Source: JBBSVE01 sp038233815
GTDB taxonomy: Bacteria; Pseudomonadota; Alphaproteobacteria; Rhodobacterales; Rhodobacteraceae
DNA: 24,418 bases
Direction of reading: 5' to 3'
Assembly: GCA_038233815.1 (NCBI GenBank)
Contig: JBBSVE010000040.1
Coordinates: 1-24,418, forward strand
The translations under genes were made by a program, and so were the position numbers. Positions 10,471-17,830 of the stretch are shown here, in pieces (position 1 is the first letter of the stretch; each line of letters begins with the position of its first letter). A model generated the notes under the pieces. That model did no database searches, was not told the DNA's origin, and was given only the letters and a program-made list of their open reading frames with translations.

Positions 10471-11331
10471 CTATTCGGCGGCGAGCGGCACGGCGTCGCG
10501 GCCGATGTCGGTGATCCGGGCCACGATGCCCGCGATCATCGCCCGGAACGCCTCAAAGTCCGGGCGTGGCTCAATCGTCGCCTCATCCATGTAGAGCGCG
10601 CGGTCGATCTCCACCTGCACGACATGGTGGCGGCGCGAGGGGCGCCCGTAAGTCTGCGTGATGTAGGCGCCCGAGAACGGGGCGTTGCGTGCGACCCGGA
10701 GGCCCGCCGCGCGGAAGTCGGCCTCGATCCGATCCACGATCTCCCGGTCGGCGGAGGCCCCGAACCGATCGCCGAGAACCACCTCGGGCGGGGAGGCCTC
10801 GGTGCGGCTGTGGGCCTCGATCGCCTCGTGGGGCATGGAGTGGCAGTCGATCAGGATCGCCTGACCGAAGCGGGCATGCGCTTCCGCCATCAGTCCTTTC
10901 AGTGCGCCGTGATAGGGATTCCAGCAGGTCACGATCCGTGCCTCCGCCTCTGCAAGGCCGATCCGCCCTTCGTAGATCGCCCGCCCGCCCGCCACGACGC
11001 GGGGTATGACGCCCAGCCCCGAACTGATGCGGGGATTGTGGGGCGTGCGCGGTGCGCCTTCGACCAACGCCGGGTCCAGCTCATCCGCAGCACGGTTGAG
11101 GTCGAGCCACGCTCGCGGCATCCTTGCCGCCAGAAGCGGTGCCCCCGCCTCCGGTGCCGAGGAGAACAGGCGCGCGACAAAGGCATCCTCCGACGACCGC
11201 AGCGTCAGCGCGTCGAGCCGCGTCCGCATTCGGAACGACACGGGATAATCCGACCCCGAATGCGGAGAAGAGAAGACCAGCGGTGTCGTCAGCCGCGTGG
11301 GACGGGTCAGGAAAAACGGCTGGTTTGGCAT
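10471..11331 (-). CDS. N-formylglutamate amidohydrolase family protein
   Basis: Enzymes of this family hydrolyse N-formyl-L-glutamate to formate and glutamate, the last step of one histidine-degradation route, but no hut genes are nearby and the true substrate may differ. The 286-residue protein has the family's FSSPHSG motif with H24 and ILIDCHSMPHE with D162 and H164, likely zinc and catalytic ligands, plus a conserved SGAYITQTYGRP segment near the end (about 230-243) and VQVEIDRALYMDE. The ATG at 11331 has an excellent AGGAG site five bases upstream; a start at 11376 is less likely. It converges on the LOG gene with only 7 bases between stop codons. Confidence 0.88.
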   Translation of the reverse strand: MPNQPFFLTRPTRLTTPLVFSSPHSGSDYPVSFRMRTRLDALTLRSSEDAFVARLFSSAPEAGAPLLAARMPRAWLDLNRAADELDPALVEGAPRTPHNPRISSGLGVIPRVVAGGRAIYEGRIGLAEAEARIVTCWNPYHGALKGLMAEAHARFGQAILIDCHSMPHEAIEAHSRTEASPPEVVLGDRFGASADREIVDRIEADFRAAGLRVARNAPFSGAYITQTYGRPSRRHHVVQVEIDRALYMDEATIEPRPDFEAFRAMIAGIVARITDIGRDAVPLAAE

Positions 11332-11382
11332 GAACACTCCTCTCCCCCGAAGATAGAGCGATTTCGGACGTGCCAATAGCCC

Positions 11383-11411
11383 TTGATCCGCCGCGACGAT
11401 CCTTTTATAGC
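11383..11411 (+). promoter_or_regulatory. Candidate promoter for tRNA-Val
   Basis: TTGATC (-35) is separated by exactly 17 bases from TATAGC (-10). Transcription would begin near 11418, about 84 bases before the mature tRNA, leaving a leader that contains a perfect 7-base-pair hairpin at 11452-11470. Confidence 0.5.
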
Positions 11412-11501
11412 GCAGGTCACCGACGCGGTTCCGCCCGCGTCCTTTTCTTTGGTGCGCCCGTCAGGCGCACGGGGACAGGCGGAAACGGGGCGGCCCCAGG
11501 T

Positions 11502-11576
11502 GGGCGGTTAGCTCAGCGGTAGAGCACTACGTTGACATCGTAGTGGCCACTGGTTCGATCCCAGTACCGCCCACCA
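11502..11576 (+). tRNA. tRNA-Val (anticodon GAC)
   Basis: A complete cloverleaf can be folded by hand. The acceptor stem GGGCGGT (11502-11508) pairs with ACCGCCC (11566-11572). The D arm is GCTC/GAGC. The anticodon stem CTACG/CGTAG encloses the loop TTGACAT with anticodon GAC at 11534-11536. The T arm ACTGG/CCAGT holds TTCGATC. The discriminator is A and the 3' CCA is encoded (11574-11576). All stems are fully paired. It reads the GTC valine codon (and GTT by wobble). Confidence 0.97.
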
Positions 11577-11609
11577 GTCTGCCGCCAGTTCAGGTCGCAG
11601 GAACGCACC

Positions 11610-11625
11610 GCCCCGGGTCCGGGGC
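11610..11625 (+). other. Stem-loop between tRNA-Val and rpmJ
   Basis: GCCCCG (11610-11615) and CGGGGC (11620-11625) form a perfect six-pair GC stem with a four-base loop, 33 bases after the tRNA and 45 before rpmJ. No T tract follows, so it is not a standard terminator. It could be an RNA-processing or mRNA-protection structure if the tRNA and rpmJ share a transcript. Confidence 0.4.
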
Positions 11626-11670
11626 AAGGATATCAACCGGCGCACGCGCGCCCAGAAAGGGAGACGACCG

Positions 11671-11796
11671 ATGAAGGTCAAGAATTCGCTCCGCTCGCTG
11701 AAGTTGCGCCACCGCGACTGTCAGGTCGTGCGCCGCAAGGGCCGGGTCTACGTCATCAACAAGACCCAGCGCCGCTTCAAGGCCCGTCAGGGCTGA
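11671..11796 (+). CDS. rpmJ: 50S ribosomal protein L36
   Basis: The 41-residue product begins MKVKNSLRSLKLRHRDC and ends with NKTQRRFKARQG, matching the alphaproteobacterial form of ribosomal protein L36, a small basic component of the large ribosomal subunit. It has one cysteine, so it lacks the CxxC...C...H zinc ribbon of classical L36 and belongs to the zinc-independent (C-minus) type. The ATG has GGGAG seven bases upstream. It sits 94 bases after tRNA-Val on the same strand, with no obvious promoter in between. Confidence 0.96.
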   Translation: MKVKNSLRSLKLRHRDCQVVRRKGRVYVINKTQRRFKARQG

Positions 11797-11798
11797 CG

Positions 11799-11828
11799 AA
11801 AACGCCATCGGGTTTTGGCCCGGTGGCG
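11799..11828. terminator. Hairpin terminator between rpmJ and the sugar transferase
   Basis: CGCCATCGGG (11803-11812) pairs with CCCGGTGGCG (11819-11828) around a six-base loop. On the minus strand the stem is followed directly by TTTT (complement of 11799-11802), as for an intrinsic terminator of the sugar-transferase mRNA 64 bases after its stop codon. On the plus strand it lies 6 bases after the rpmJ stop and all ten pairs form (one G-U), but no T tract follows. It probably serves both genes. Confidence 0.55.
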
Positions 11829-11891
11829 ACACTCCGCTGTTTATCGTGAAACTGGTCGAACGCTGCGTGCCAGAGGCAAACCCGGCGGGGT

Positions 11892-12599
11892 TCAGTAACC
11901 CGTGCCGCGCATCACCACCGCGACCGTAGCCAGCAGGATGGCGGCATCGGTCCGCAGCGACAGAGCACCCTCATAGGCCTGATCGAAGTTCGCACGATCC
12001 GCGAAGGTGGTGCGGTTACGCTCCGAGACCTGCCACGCGCCGGTGATCCCCGGACGCAGACGATAATAGGACTGACCAGCATAAAGCGACTGCTGGCACG
12101 GCATCATCGGGCGCGGACCAACGAGGCTCATGTCGCCGCGCAGCACGTTCCAGAGCTGCGGAAGCTCGTCGAGCGATGTCCGGCGCAGGATTCCGCCGAA
12201 TCGGGTGATGCGCGGGTCCGATTTAAGCTTCTGCGTGCTGGTCCATTCCGCCCGTGCCGCCTCATCACGCTCCAGATGCGCGGCCAGCCGGGCATCTGCG
12301 TCCGGGACCATGGTGCGCAGCTTCCAGATCCGGTAGTGACGCCCTCCCAGCCCGACGCGCTGCTGGGTGTAGAACGGCCGCCCGCCCTGCGCCGCGACGA
12401 GAATCGCCAGCAGGAACATGATCGGAAGCACGAACGGCAAGCCGAACAGGATCAGAACGATATCAAGAACACGCTTGAAAACCGCGCGATAGGGACCAGA
12501 CTTGGGTGCCGCGGCAGAGGGACCGCGGCCAGAGTAATTCGGGATTTCTATTTTTCGAGCGGACGCTGCCGAAAAAATCGGATCGTAATGCAAAGTCAT
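11892..12599 (-). CDS. ExoY-type sugar transferase (undecaprenyl-phosphate sugar phosphotransferase)
   Basis: Proteins of this bacterial sugar-transferase family (ExoY, WcaJ, PglC core) move a sugar 1-phosphate from a nucleotide sugar onto undecaprenyl phosphate at the inner membrane, starting exopolysaccharide or O-antigen synthesis. The 235-residue protein has one hydrophobic segment (about 46-70), the KLRTM motif (93-97), the catalytic region beginning DELPQLWNVLRGDMSLVGPRP (144-164) and RPGITGAWQ (182-190), ending in RGTGY as in roseobacter ExoY relatives. It lacks the four-helix N-terminal part of long polyprenyl glycosylphosphotransferases. I chose the ATG at 12599, which has GGAG nine bases upstream; a longer TTG start at 12722 is unlikely. 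No polysaccharide cluster is next to it, so the sugar cannot be inferred. Confidence 0.92.
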   Translation of the reverse strand: MTLHYDPIFSAASARKIEIPNYSGRGPSAAAPKSGPYRAVFKRVLDIVLILFGLPFVLPIMFLLAILVAAQGGRPFYTQQRVGLGGRHYRIWKLRTMVPDADARLAAHLERDEAARAEWTSTQKLKSDPRITRFGGILRRTSLDELPQLWNVLRGDMSLVGPRPMMPCQQSLYAGQSYYRLRPGITGAWQVSERNRTTFADRANFDQAYEGALSLRTDAAILLATVAVVMRGTGY

Positions 12600-13032
12600 C
12601 GCAAAATACTCCAGTTTTGCCGGAACGCACGCCTGCAGCAAAAACCTGCCGCAAGTAATCCGACACACACACACTGGACCGCGAGGTCCAAACACCCATC
12701 CCAACACTGCTGATACAGGCAAAAGACACTTTTAACAACGAAATTGTCTCGATTTTGATTCGATCACGATGTTTTCACGCAGGCTAGAACAGGTCGGCCT
12801 GTGTCCGACAGGATTGTTTCCCGATGCGCACCATGGCGCAGCATCGTTAACGAAGAATTCGATTCGGCTGTCTTACGGGCGGAGGGCCACTTCGGATCTG
12901 ACGCGACGCCGACGTGCGTGGACTGCGACCCCGTGGCGGTTGCGCGGTCGGTCGTTCTACCTTATTTGTGTATGGTAATTTCTAGGCGCGGGTCACGGCC
13001 GTGCCGGGACCAGCAGTGGAGAAGCGATCCGA
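12600..13032. other. 433-base intergenic region with several palindromes
   Basis: This is the longest gene-free stretch, between the divergent sugar transferase and desaturase, and it is locally AT-richer than its surroundings. It holds six inverted repeats: a hairpin at 12601-12620; TGGACC/GGTCCA at 12675-12690 with a GCGA loop; GTCGG/CCGAC at 12793-12809; a CGATGC/GCATCG pair at 12822-12846 that encloses a second repeat TGCGC/GCGCA at 12825-12840; and the perfect palindrome TCGTTAACGA at 12844-12853. A short CA repeat is at 12663-12674. The reading frames that cross it (starting 12769 or 12801) have no ribosome-binding site or recognisable domain. The desaturase promoter must lie here, but I could not place it with confidence. 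Confidence 0.6.
12710..12738 (-). promoter_or_regulatory. Candidate promoter of the sugar transferase
   Basis: On the minus strand TTGTTA (-35, 12738-12733) is followed after 17 bases by TATCAG (-10, 12715-12710). It lies in the most AT-rich part of the intergenic region and would give a leader of about 100 bases containing two hairpins before the start codon. Confidence 0.4.
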
Positions 13033-14079
13033 ATGACGATGATGAGCCTCCGGGCAGAGCTGACGGCAGAGCCGGTGCGCTCCTCCCGGGACTGGGTGCA
13101 GGTGCTGGCAAAATACCGCGATCCTGTCACCCCGCGGTCGTGGTTCGAGATCGCGGCCACCGTGCTGCCCTTCATCGCGGTCTGGGCGCTTGCGATCGCG
13201 ATCCTGCCTTACGTGTGGCCCGTTTCTCTCGCGCTCGGGCTCTTCAACGGCCTCCTTCTGGTGCGGTTGTTCTGCATCCAGCACGATTGCGGCCACGCCT
13301 CGTTCTTCCGCAGCCGTCGGGTCAGCGACTGGGTCGGACGCGTGATCGGGGTCTTCACGCTGACGCCCTACCACGTCTGGCGCCGTCAGCATGCCATCCA
13401 TCACTCCGGCTCCGGCAACCTCGACCTGCGCGGTATCGGCGACGTGACGACGCTGACTGTGGACGAGTATCGTGCGCGCGGGCGCACGGGACAGTGGCTC
13501 TACCGCGTTTATCGCAGTCCGCTGGTGCTGTTCGGGCTCGGGCCGCTCTATATTTTTCTGGTGCAGAATCGCGTTCCGTTCGGGCTGATGCGGTCGGGTT
13601 CGACCTACTGGATATCCGCGATGGGCACGAATGCGGTGCTGTTCGCGGCCGTGGCGCTTCTGGTGTGGCTGGGCGGCTGGGCGCCTTTCCTTCTGGTGGT
13701 GCTGCCGACGTGGATCCTCGGCGCCTCCGTCGGCGTGTGGCTGTTCTATGTCCAGCACCAGTTCGAGGATACGCACTGGCGCAAGGGCGAGGACTGGCAG
13801 TTGCACGACGCCGCCCTCGCTGGGAGTTCGCACTACGTGCTGCCCGCGCCTCTCCGGTGGCTCACGGCGAACATCGGCATCCATCATGTGCACCATCTCT
13901 ACAGTCGGATCCCGTTCTACCGCCTTACCGAGGTTTTGCGTGACCATCCGCTGCTGGCGGAAAGCCAGCGCATGACGATTCGCGAGAGCATCGTCTGCGC
14001 GCGGCTGCATCTGTGGGATGAGGCGCAGGGCAAGCTCCTGTCGTTCCGCAACACGCACAAGACCTACGGGATCGTCTGA
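13033..14079 (+). CDS. Membrane fatty acid desaturase
   Basis: This 348-residue integral-membrane di-iron enzyme should introduce a double bond into a lipid acyl chain, using electrons from a ferredoxin-type donor. All three histidine boxes are present: HDCGH at 84-88, HAIHH at 120-124 and HHVHH at 284-288. Hydrophobic segments lie at about 40-80, 170-230 (two or more helices) and around the loops, as in the DesA/omega-6 branch; the motif QHQFEDTHW near residue 245 also fits that branch. The regiospecificity cannot be told from sequence alone. Three in-frame ATGs at 13033, 13039 and 13042 make the exact start uncertain; GGAG lies 11 bases before the first. It faces a long upstream region with several palindromes and is followed 63 bases later by a GST-like gene. 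Confidence 0.9.
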   Translation: MTMMSLRAELTAEPVRSSRDWVQVLAKYRDPVTPRSWFEIAATVLPFIAVWALAIAILPYVWPVSLALGLFNGLLLVRLFCIQHDCGHASFFRSRRVSDWVGRVIGVFTLTPYHVWRRQHAIHHSGSGNLDLRGIGDVTTLTVDEYRARGRTGQWLYRVYRSPLVLFGLGPLYIFLVQNRVPFGLMRSGSTYWISAMGTNAVLFAAVALLVWLGGWAPFLLVVLPTWILGASVGVWLFYVQHQFEDTHWRKGEDWQLHDAALAGSSHYVLPAPLRWLTANIGIHHVHHLYSRIPFYRLTEVLRDHPLLAESQRMTIRESIVCARLHLWDEAQGKLLSFRNTHKTYGIV

Positions 14080-14142
14080 CGCCGGGCCAGGAGCACGACC
14101 GGATCTATGGCACGCAAACAGACCCAGCCAGGACATGAAACG

Positions 14143-14748
14143 ATGAAACTGTTCCATTCCCCCGCGTCGCCTTTTGTGCGCAAGATCATGGTCTTGCTGG
14201 CGGAGACGGGGCACGAGGGGGCGCTGGACCTGATCCCGGCGTCCGGAACCACGGTGGAGCCGGGCACCCTGCCACTGGCCCACAATCCGCTGGGCAAGAT
14301 CCCGTGCCTGACCCGCGAGGATGGCACGGCTCTCTACGACAGCCGGGTCATCACGCGCTATCTCGACGACCATTTCGGTGCCGGCCTCTACCCCCCGGCC
14401 CCGCGCCTGTGGGAGACGCTGGTGCTGGAGGCGACGGCCGACGGCATTCTCGATGCGGGGATCCTGATGGTCTACGAGGCCCGCGTCCGCCCCGAGGACA
14501 AACAATTCGCGCCGTGGGTCGAAGGCCAATGGACGCGGATTGCACGGACCCTCGACGCGGTGGAGGCGCGCTGGCTGAGCCATCTCGCCGGCCCGCTCGA
14601 CATGGGGCAGATAGCACTGGGCTGTGCGCTGGGCTATCTCGACTTCCGCCACGCTCCACGATCGTGGCAGGACGGACGGCCCGGCCTTGCCGCATGGGCC
14701 CAGACGTTCGCCGCCCGTCCCGCGATGGTGTCGAGCCTCCCGCATTAG
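14143..14748 (+). CDS. Glutathione S-transferase family protein
   Basis: The 201-residue protein has a thioredoxin-like N-terminal domain starting MKLFHSPASPFVRKI, with the NPLGKIPCL segment that carries the conserved cis-proline (about residues 47-55), and DSRVITRYLDDHF, which supplies the glutathione-contacting serine. An all-helical C-terminal domain follows (about 85-200). Members conjugate or reduce small electrophiles with glutathione; the actual substrate is unknown. I chose the ATG at 14143 because the conserved first strand starts there and AGGA lies nine bases upstream; a start at 14107 would add 12 unlike residues. It follows the desaturase on the same strand and may be co-transcribed. 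Confidence 0.9.
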   Translation: MKLFHSPASPFVRKIMVLLAETGHEGALDLIPASGTTVEPGTLPLAHNPLGKIPCLTREDGTALYDSRVITRYLDDHFGAGLYPPAPRLWETLVLEATADGILDAGILMVYEARVRPEDKQFAPWVEGQWTRIARTLDAVEARWLSHLAGPLDMGQIALGCALGYLDFRHAPRSWQDGRPGLAAWAQTFAARPAMVSSLPH

Positions 14749-14977
14749 GGCAGAGGCGTTGGCAATCGATCCGCGCGCATCCGAAGGGCGGTTGCGCCTC
14801 CGACGCCACAGCGCCCTGCAACAGTGGCGTTATATTGTGATCCTGCACCGACCTGCGCGCCTTTGTCTTCTGGACGGGCGCGCGCGGGGCGGCTAATACG
14901 CGACGAGGATGCCGCGCCTCCTGCGGCGACGGACCCGGGAAGGCCCCGCGCGGGCACGACGACGAGGGAGAAGACCA

Positions 14978-15544
14978 ATGTCCCATGCAGACGACAATCC
15001 AGAAGGCACGCGCCGGGATTTCCTCTATTACGCAACCGCGGGTGCGGGTGCCGTTGCGGTGGGTGCTGCGGTCTGGCCTCTGGTCAACCAGATGAACCCC
15101 TCGGCCGACGTGCAGGCCCTGTCCTCGATTCTCGTCGAGATCGGGGGGGTGGAGGACGGCTCTCAGCTTACTGTTAAGTGGCGCGGCAAGCCCGTTTTCA
15201 TCCGCAAGCGCACCGCCAAGGAAATCGAGGAGGGTCGCGCCGTCCAGATGGCAGACCTCGTCGACACCAATGCCGAGAACGCGAACCTGCAGGCCGATGC
15301 TCTGGCCACCGATGAGAACCGCACCCTCGACAAGGAGGGGCTCTGGCTCGTGATGATGGGGGTGTGCACCCATCTGGGCTGCGTGCCGCTGGGCAACAAT
15401 TCCGGCGATTTCGACGGCTGGTTCTGCCCCTGTCACGGGTCGCATTACGATACGGCGGGACGCATCCGCAAGGGCCCCGCACCGCGCAATCTGGCGGTGC
15501 CGATCGCGGCCTTTCAGGATGAACAAACGATCAAGCTCGGCTGA
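14978..15544 (+). CDS. petA: Ubiquinol-cytochrome c reductase Rieske iron-sulfur subunit
   Basis: This subunit of the cytochrome bc1 complex takes the first electron from ubiquinol at the Qo site and passes it to cytochrome c1. The 188-residue protein starts with a Tat-type anchor (TRRDFLYY followed by one hydrophobic helix, about 18-38) that is kept as the membrane tether. The [2Fe-2S] ligands are visible: C130 and H132 in CTHLGC, C150 and H153 in CPCHGS, with C135 and C152 forming the expected disulfide. The following GPAPRNL matches Rhodobacter Rieske proteins. The ATG has GGGAG seven bases upstream; an earlier in-frame start at 14909 would precede the twin-arginine signal with an arginine-rich stretch and is unlikely. 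First gene of petABC, 12 bases before petB. Confidence 0.97.
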   Translation: MSHADDNPEGTRRDFLYYATAGAGAVAVGAAVWPLVNQMNPSADVQALSSILVEIGGVEDGSQLTVKWRGKPVFIRKRTAKEIEEGRAVQMADLVDTNAENANLQADALATDENRTLDKEGLWLVMMGVCTHLGCVPLGNNSGDFDGWFCPCHGSHYDTAGRIRKGPAPRNLAVPIAAFQDEQTIKLG

Positions 15545-15556
15545 GGGGGACCATCG

Positions 15557-16900
15557 ATGGCTGGCATTCCACACGACCATTACGAGCCCAAGACCGGGGG
15601 TGAACGCTGGCTTGATCGCAGGCTGCCGGTCGTCGGCCTGATGTACGACGTGCTGATGTTCCCGACGCCCAAGAACCTGAACTGGATGTGGATCTGGGGC
15701 ATCGTGCTCACCTTCTGCCTCGTTCTCCAGATCGGGACCGGGATCGTGCTTGCGATGCACTACACCCCACAGGTCGACATGGCATTCTCCTCGGTGGAGC
15801 ACATCATGCGCGACGTGAACGGCGGCTACATGCTGCGCTATCTCCATTCCAACGGCGCGTCGCTGTTCTTCGTCGCGGTCTACCTGCACATCTTCCGGGG
15901 CCTCTATTACGGCTCCTACAAGACCCCACGCGAGGTGACGTGGATCATCGGCATCCTGATCTACCTCTGCATGATGGGCACCGCCTTCATGGGCTACGTG
16001 CTGCCATGGGGCCAGATGTCCTTCTGGGGCGCCACCGTTATCACCGGCCTCTTCGGCGCGATCCCCGGCATCGGACCGTCGATCCAGACCTGGTTGTTGG
16101 GCGGACCGGCTGTCGACAATGCGACGCTCAACCGGTTCTTCTCGCTCCACTATCTGCTGCCGTTCGTGATCTCGGCACTGGTGGCGGTTCATATCTGGGC
16201 GTTCCATACGACCGGCAACAACAACCCGACCGGGGTGGAGGTACGCCGCACCTCCAAGGCCGAAGCCGACCGCGACACGGTGCCGTTCTGGCCCTACTTC
16301 GTGCTGAAGGACCTGTTCGCGCTCTGTATCATCCTGCTGATCTACTTCGCGGTCGTGGGCTTCATGCCGAACTACCTCGGCGATCCGGTGAACTACGTGG
16401 AGGCGAACCCTCTCTCCACGCCAGCGCATATCGTTCCAGAATGGTATTTCCTGCCGTTCTACGCGATCCTGCGCGCCTTCACGGCCGATGTCTGGGTCGT
16501 CCAGATCGCGCATTTCGTCACCTTCGGGATCGTGGATGCGAAGTTCTTCGGCGTGCTCGCGATGTTCGGTGCTATCGCGGTCATGGCGATTGTGCCGTGG
16601 CTTGACACGTCGTCGGTGCGTTCAGGCCGCTATCGGCCGATGTTCAAATGGTGGTTCGCGCTCCTCGTCATCGACTTCGTGGTCCTGATGTGGGTCGGCG
16701 CGCGGGCGCCGAACAACCTCAACTCCTGGATCTCCCTGATCGCGGCAGCCTACTGGTTCGCGTATTTTCTGATCATCCTTCCGCTTCTGGGCGTGATCGA
16801 GAAGCCGCTGCCGCAGCCCGCCACGATCGAGGATGATTTTGCCGCGCATTACGCCCCGATTGTGGGCGGCACCACGACCATCGTCGCCCCGGGCGAGTGA
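15557..16900 (+). CDS. petB: Cytochrome b of the bc1 complex
   Basis: Cytochrome b is the membrane core of the bc1 complex, holding the two b haems and both quinone sites. The 447-residue protein has eight or so transmembrane helices. The four haem-ligating histidines fall at H97, H111, H198 and H212, the positions known from Rhodobacter cytochrome b. The Qo-site motif PEWY is present (in VPEWYFLPFYAILRAF). The ATG has GGGGGA upstream with good spacing, and the gene lies 12 bases after petA and 16 bases before petC. The product acts in respiratory electron transfer and, if the organism is phototrophic, in cyclic flow. Confidence 0.98.
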   Translation: MAGIPHDHYEPKTGGERWLDRRLPVVGLMYDVLMFPTPKNLNWMWIWGIVLTFCLVLQIGTGIVLAMHYTPQVDMAFSSVEHIMRDVNGGYMLRYLHSNGASLFFVAVYLHIFRGLYYGSYKTPREVTWIIGILIYLCMMGTAFMGYVLPWGQMSFWGATVITGLFGAIPGIGPSIQTWLLGGPAVDNATLNRFFSLHYLLPFVISALVAVHIWAFHTTGNNNPTGVEVRRTSKAEADRDTVPFWPYFVLKDLFALCIILLIYFAVVGFMPNYLGDPVNYVEANPLSTPAHIVPEWYFLPFYAILRAFTADVWVVQIAHFVTFGIVDAKFFGVLAMFGAIAVMAIVPWLDTSSVRSGRYRPMFKWWFALLVIDFVVLMWVGARAPNNLNSWISLIAAAYWFAYFLIILPLLGVIEKPLPQPATIEDDFAAHYAPIVGGTTTIVAPGE

Positions 16901-16916
16901 AAAGGACCGGACAGAG

Positions 16917-17711
16917 ATGCTTTCCAGACTGACGATCATCTCCCTTCTGGCATCGGTCATGGCGACCGGTGCTACTTGGGCGGCCGAAACGTTCGAGCCT
17001 GAAACCCAGGACGTTCCCTTCTCCTTCGAGGGTCCGTTCGGCAAGTTCGACGAACACCAGATCCAGCGCGGTCTTCAGGTCTATACGGAGGTCTGTTCGG
17101 CCTGCCATGGCCTGAAGTTCGTGCCGTTCCGCACGCTCGGCGACGAGGGTGGGCCGCATCTGCCGGAGGATCAGGTCCGCGCCTATGCGGCCAACTTCGA
17201 TGTCTTCGATCCCGAACTGGACGACACCCGGCCCGGCAAGGCGGTCGATCATTTTCCACATTCCAGCCTCGCGAACGCCCCCGACCTCAGCCTGATGGCC
17301 AAGGCGCGCGCCGGGTTCGAGGGGCCCTACGGTCTGGGAATTAACCAGCTCGTGAGCGGGATGGGCGGGCCGGAGCATATCTACAGCGTCCTGACCGGCT
17401 ATACCGGCCAGACGAAGGATGAGGCAGGCACGACCTACTATCAGAACAAGGCCTTCTCGACTGGCTGGATCGCGATGCCTCCGCCGCTGTCGGACGGTCA
17501 GGTGGTCTTTGCCGACGGCAGCGACGACACGGTGCACGGCATGGCGATGGATGCGGCCACGTTCCTGATGTGGACGGCGGAGCCGAAGCTGATGGCGCGG
17601 AAATCGGCCGGCCTCACTGCGGTGATCTTCCTCGCCGCCCTGTCGGTGCTGCTGTTCCTGACCAACAAGCGCATCTGGTCGAAGGTCAAGGGAACGAAGC
17701 AGCACGCCTGA
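16917..17711 (+). CDS. petC: Cytochrome c1 of the bc1 complex
   Basis: Cytochrome c1 accepts electrons from the Rieske centre and hands them to a soluble or anchored c-type cytochrome in the periplasm. The 264-residue precursor has a cleavable signal peptide (about 1-23, ending ATWAA), the haem c attachment site CSACH with C60, C63 and H64, a likely axial methionine in IAMPPPL, and a C-terminal anchor helix followed by NKRIWSKVKG. These features closely resemble Rhodobacter cytochrome c1. I chose the ATG at 16917 because the signal peptide begins there and AAGGA is ten bases upstream; the frame runs open further upstream into petB. It is the last gene of the operon and is followed by a strong terminator. 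Confidence 0.97.
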   Translation: MLSRLTIISLLASVMATGATWAAETFEPETQDVPFSFEGPFGKFDEHQIQRGLQVYTEVCSACHGLKFVPFRTLGDEGGPHLPEDQVRAYAANFDVFDPELDDTRPGKAVDHFPHSSLANAPDLSLMAKARAGFEGPYGLGINQLVSGMGGPEHIYSVLTGYTGQTKDEAGTTYYQNKAFSTGWIAMPPPLSDGQVVFADGSDDTVHGMAMDAATFLMWTAEPKLMARKSAGLTAVIFLAALSVLLFLTNKRIWSKVKGTKQHA

Positions 17712-17732
17712 CCCGACGGTATCGCTGCGAAG

Positions 17733-17756
17733 GCCCCGCTCCGGCGGGGCTTTTTT
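17733..17756 (+). terminator. Intrinsic terminator of petABC
   Basis: GCCCCGC (17733-17739), loop TCCG, and GCGGGGC (17744-17750) form a perfect seven-pair GC stem followed at once by six T residues. It lies 21 bases after the petC stop codon. This is the most convincing Rho-independent terminator in the window. Confidence 0.93.
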
Positions 17757-17796
17757 CATGCCATCGCACATCGCCCGTGCCCGATGACGTTTGCGC

Positions 17797-17824
17797 TTGC
17801 AGCCACCAGCCTTGCCACTATCCT
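17797..17824 (+). promoter_or_regulatory. Candidate promoter of the thiBPQ operon
   Basis: TTGCAG (-35) and TATCCT (-10) are separated by 16 bases. The predicted start near 17831 would coincide with the first base of the riboswitch P1 helix. The match to consensus is modest. Confidence 0.35.
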
Positions 17825-17830
17825 TTGTCT

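Noticed and set aside
12663..12674. Short CA dinucleotide repeat
   Set aside because: Only about six units, not next to a start codon in a way that suggests phase variation.
12801..13943. 380-codon frame overlapping the desaturase in another frame
   Set aside because: No family features; the desaturase frame has all three histidine boxes.
14351..16513. 720-codon open frame antisense to the GST gene, petA and petB
   Set aside because: It spans three real genes and their gaps, and has no domain or plausible start; produced by GC-rich codon bias.
17733..17756. The petC terminator as part of the TPP riboswitch
   Set aside because: It lies upstream of the aptamer and directly after petC, so it ends petABC transcription and is not the riboswitch expression platform.
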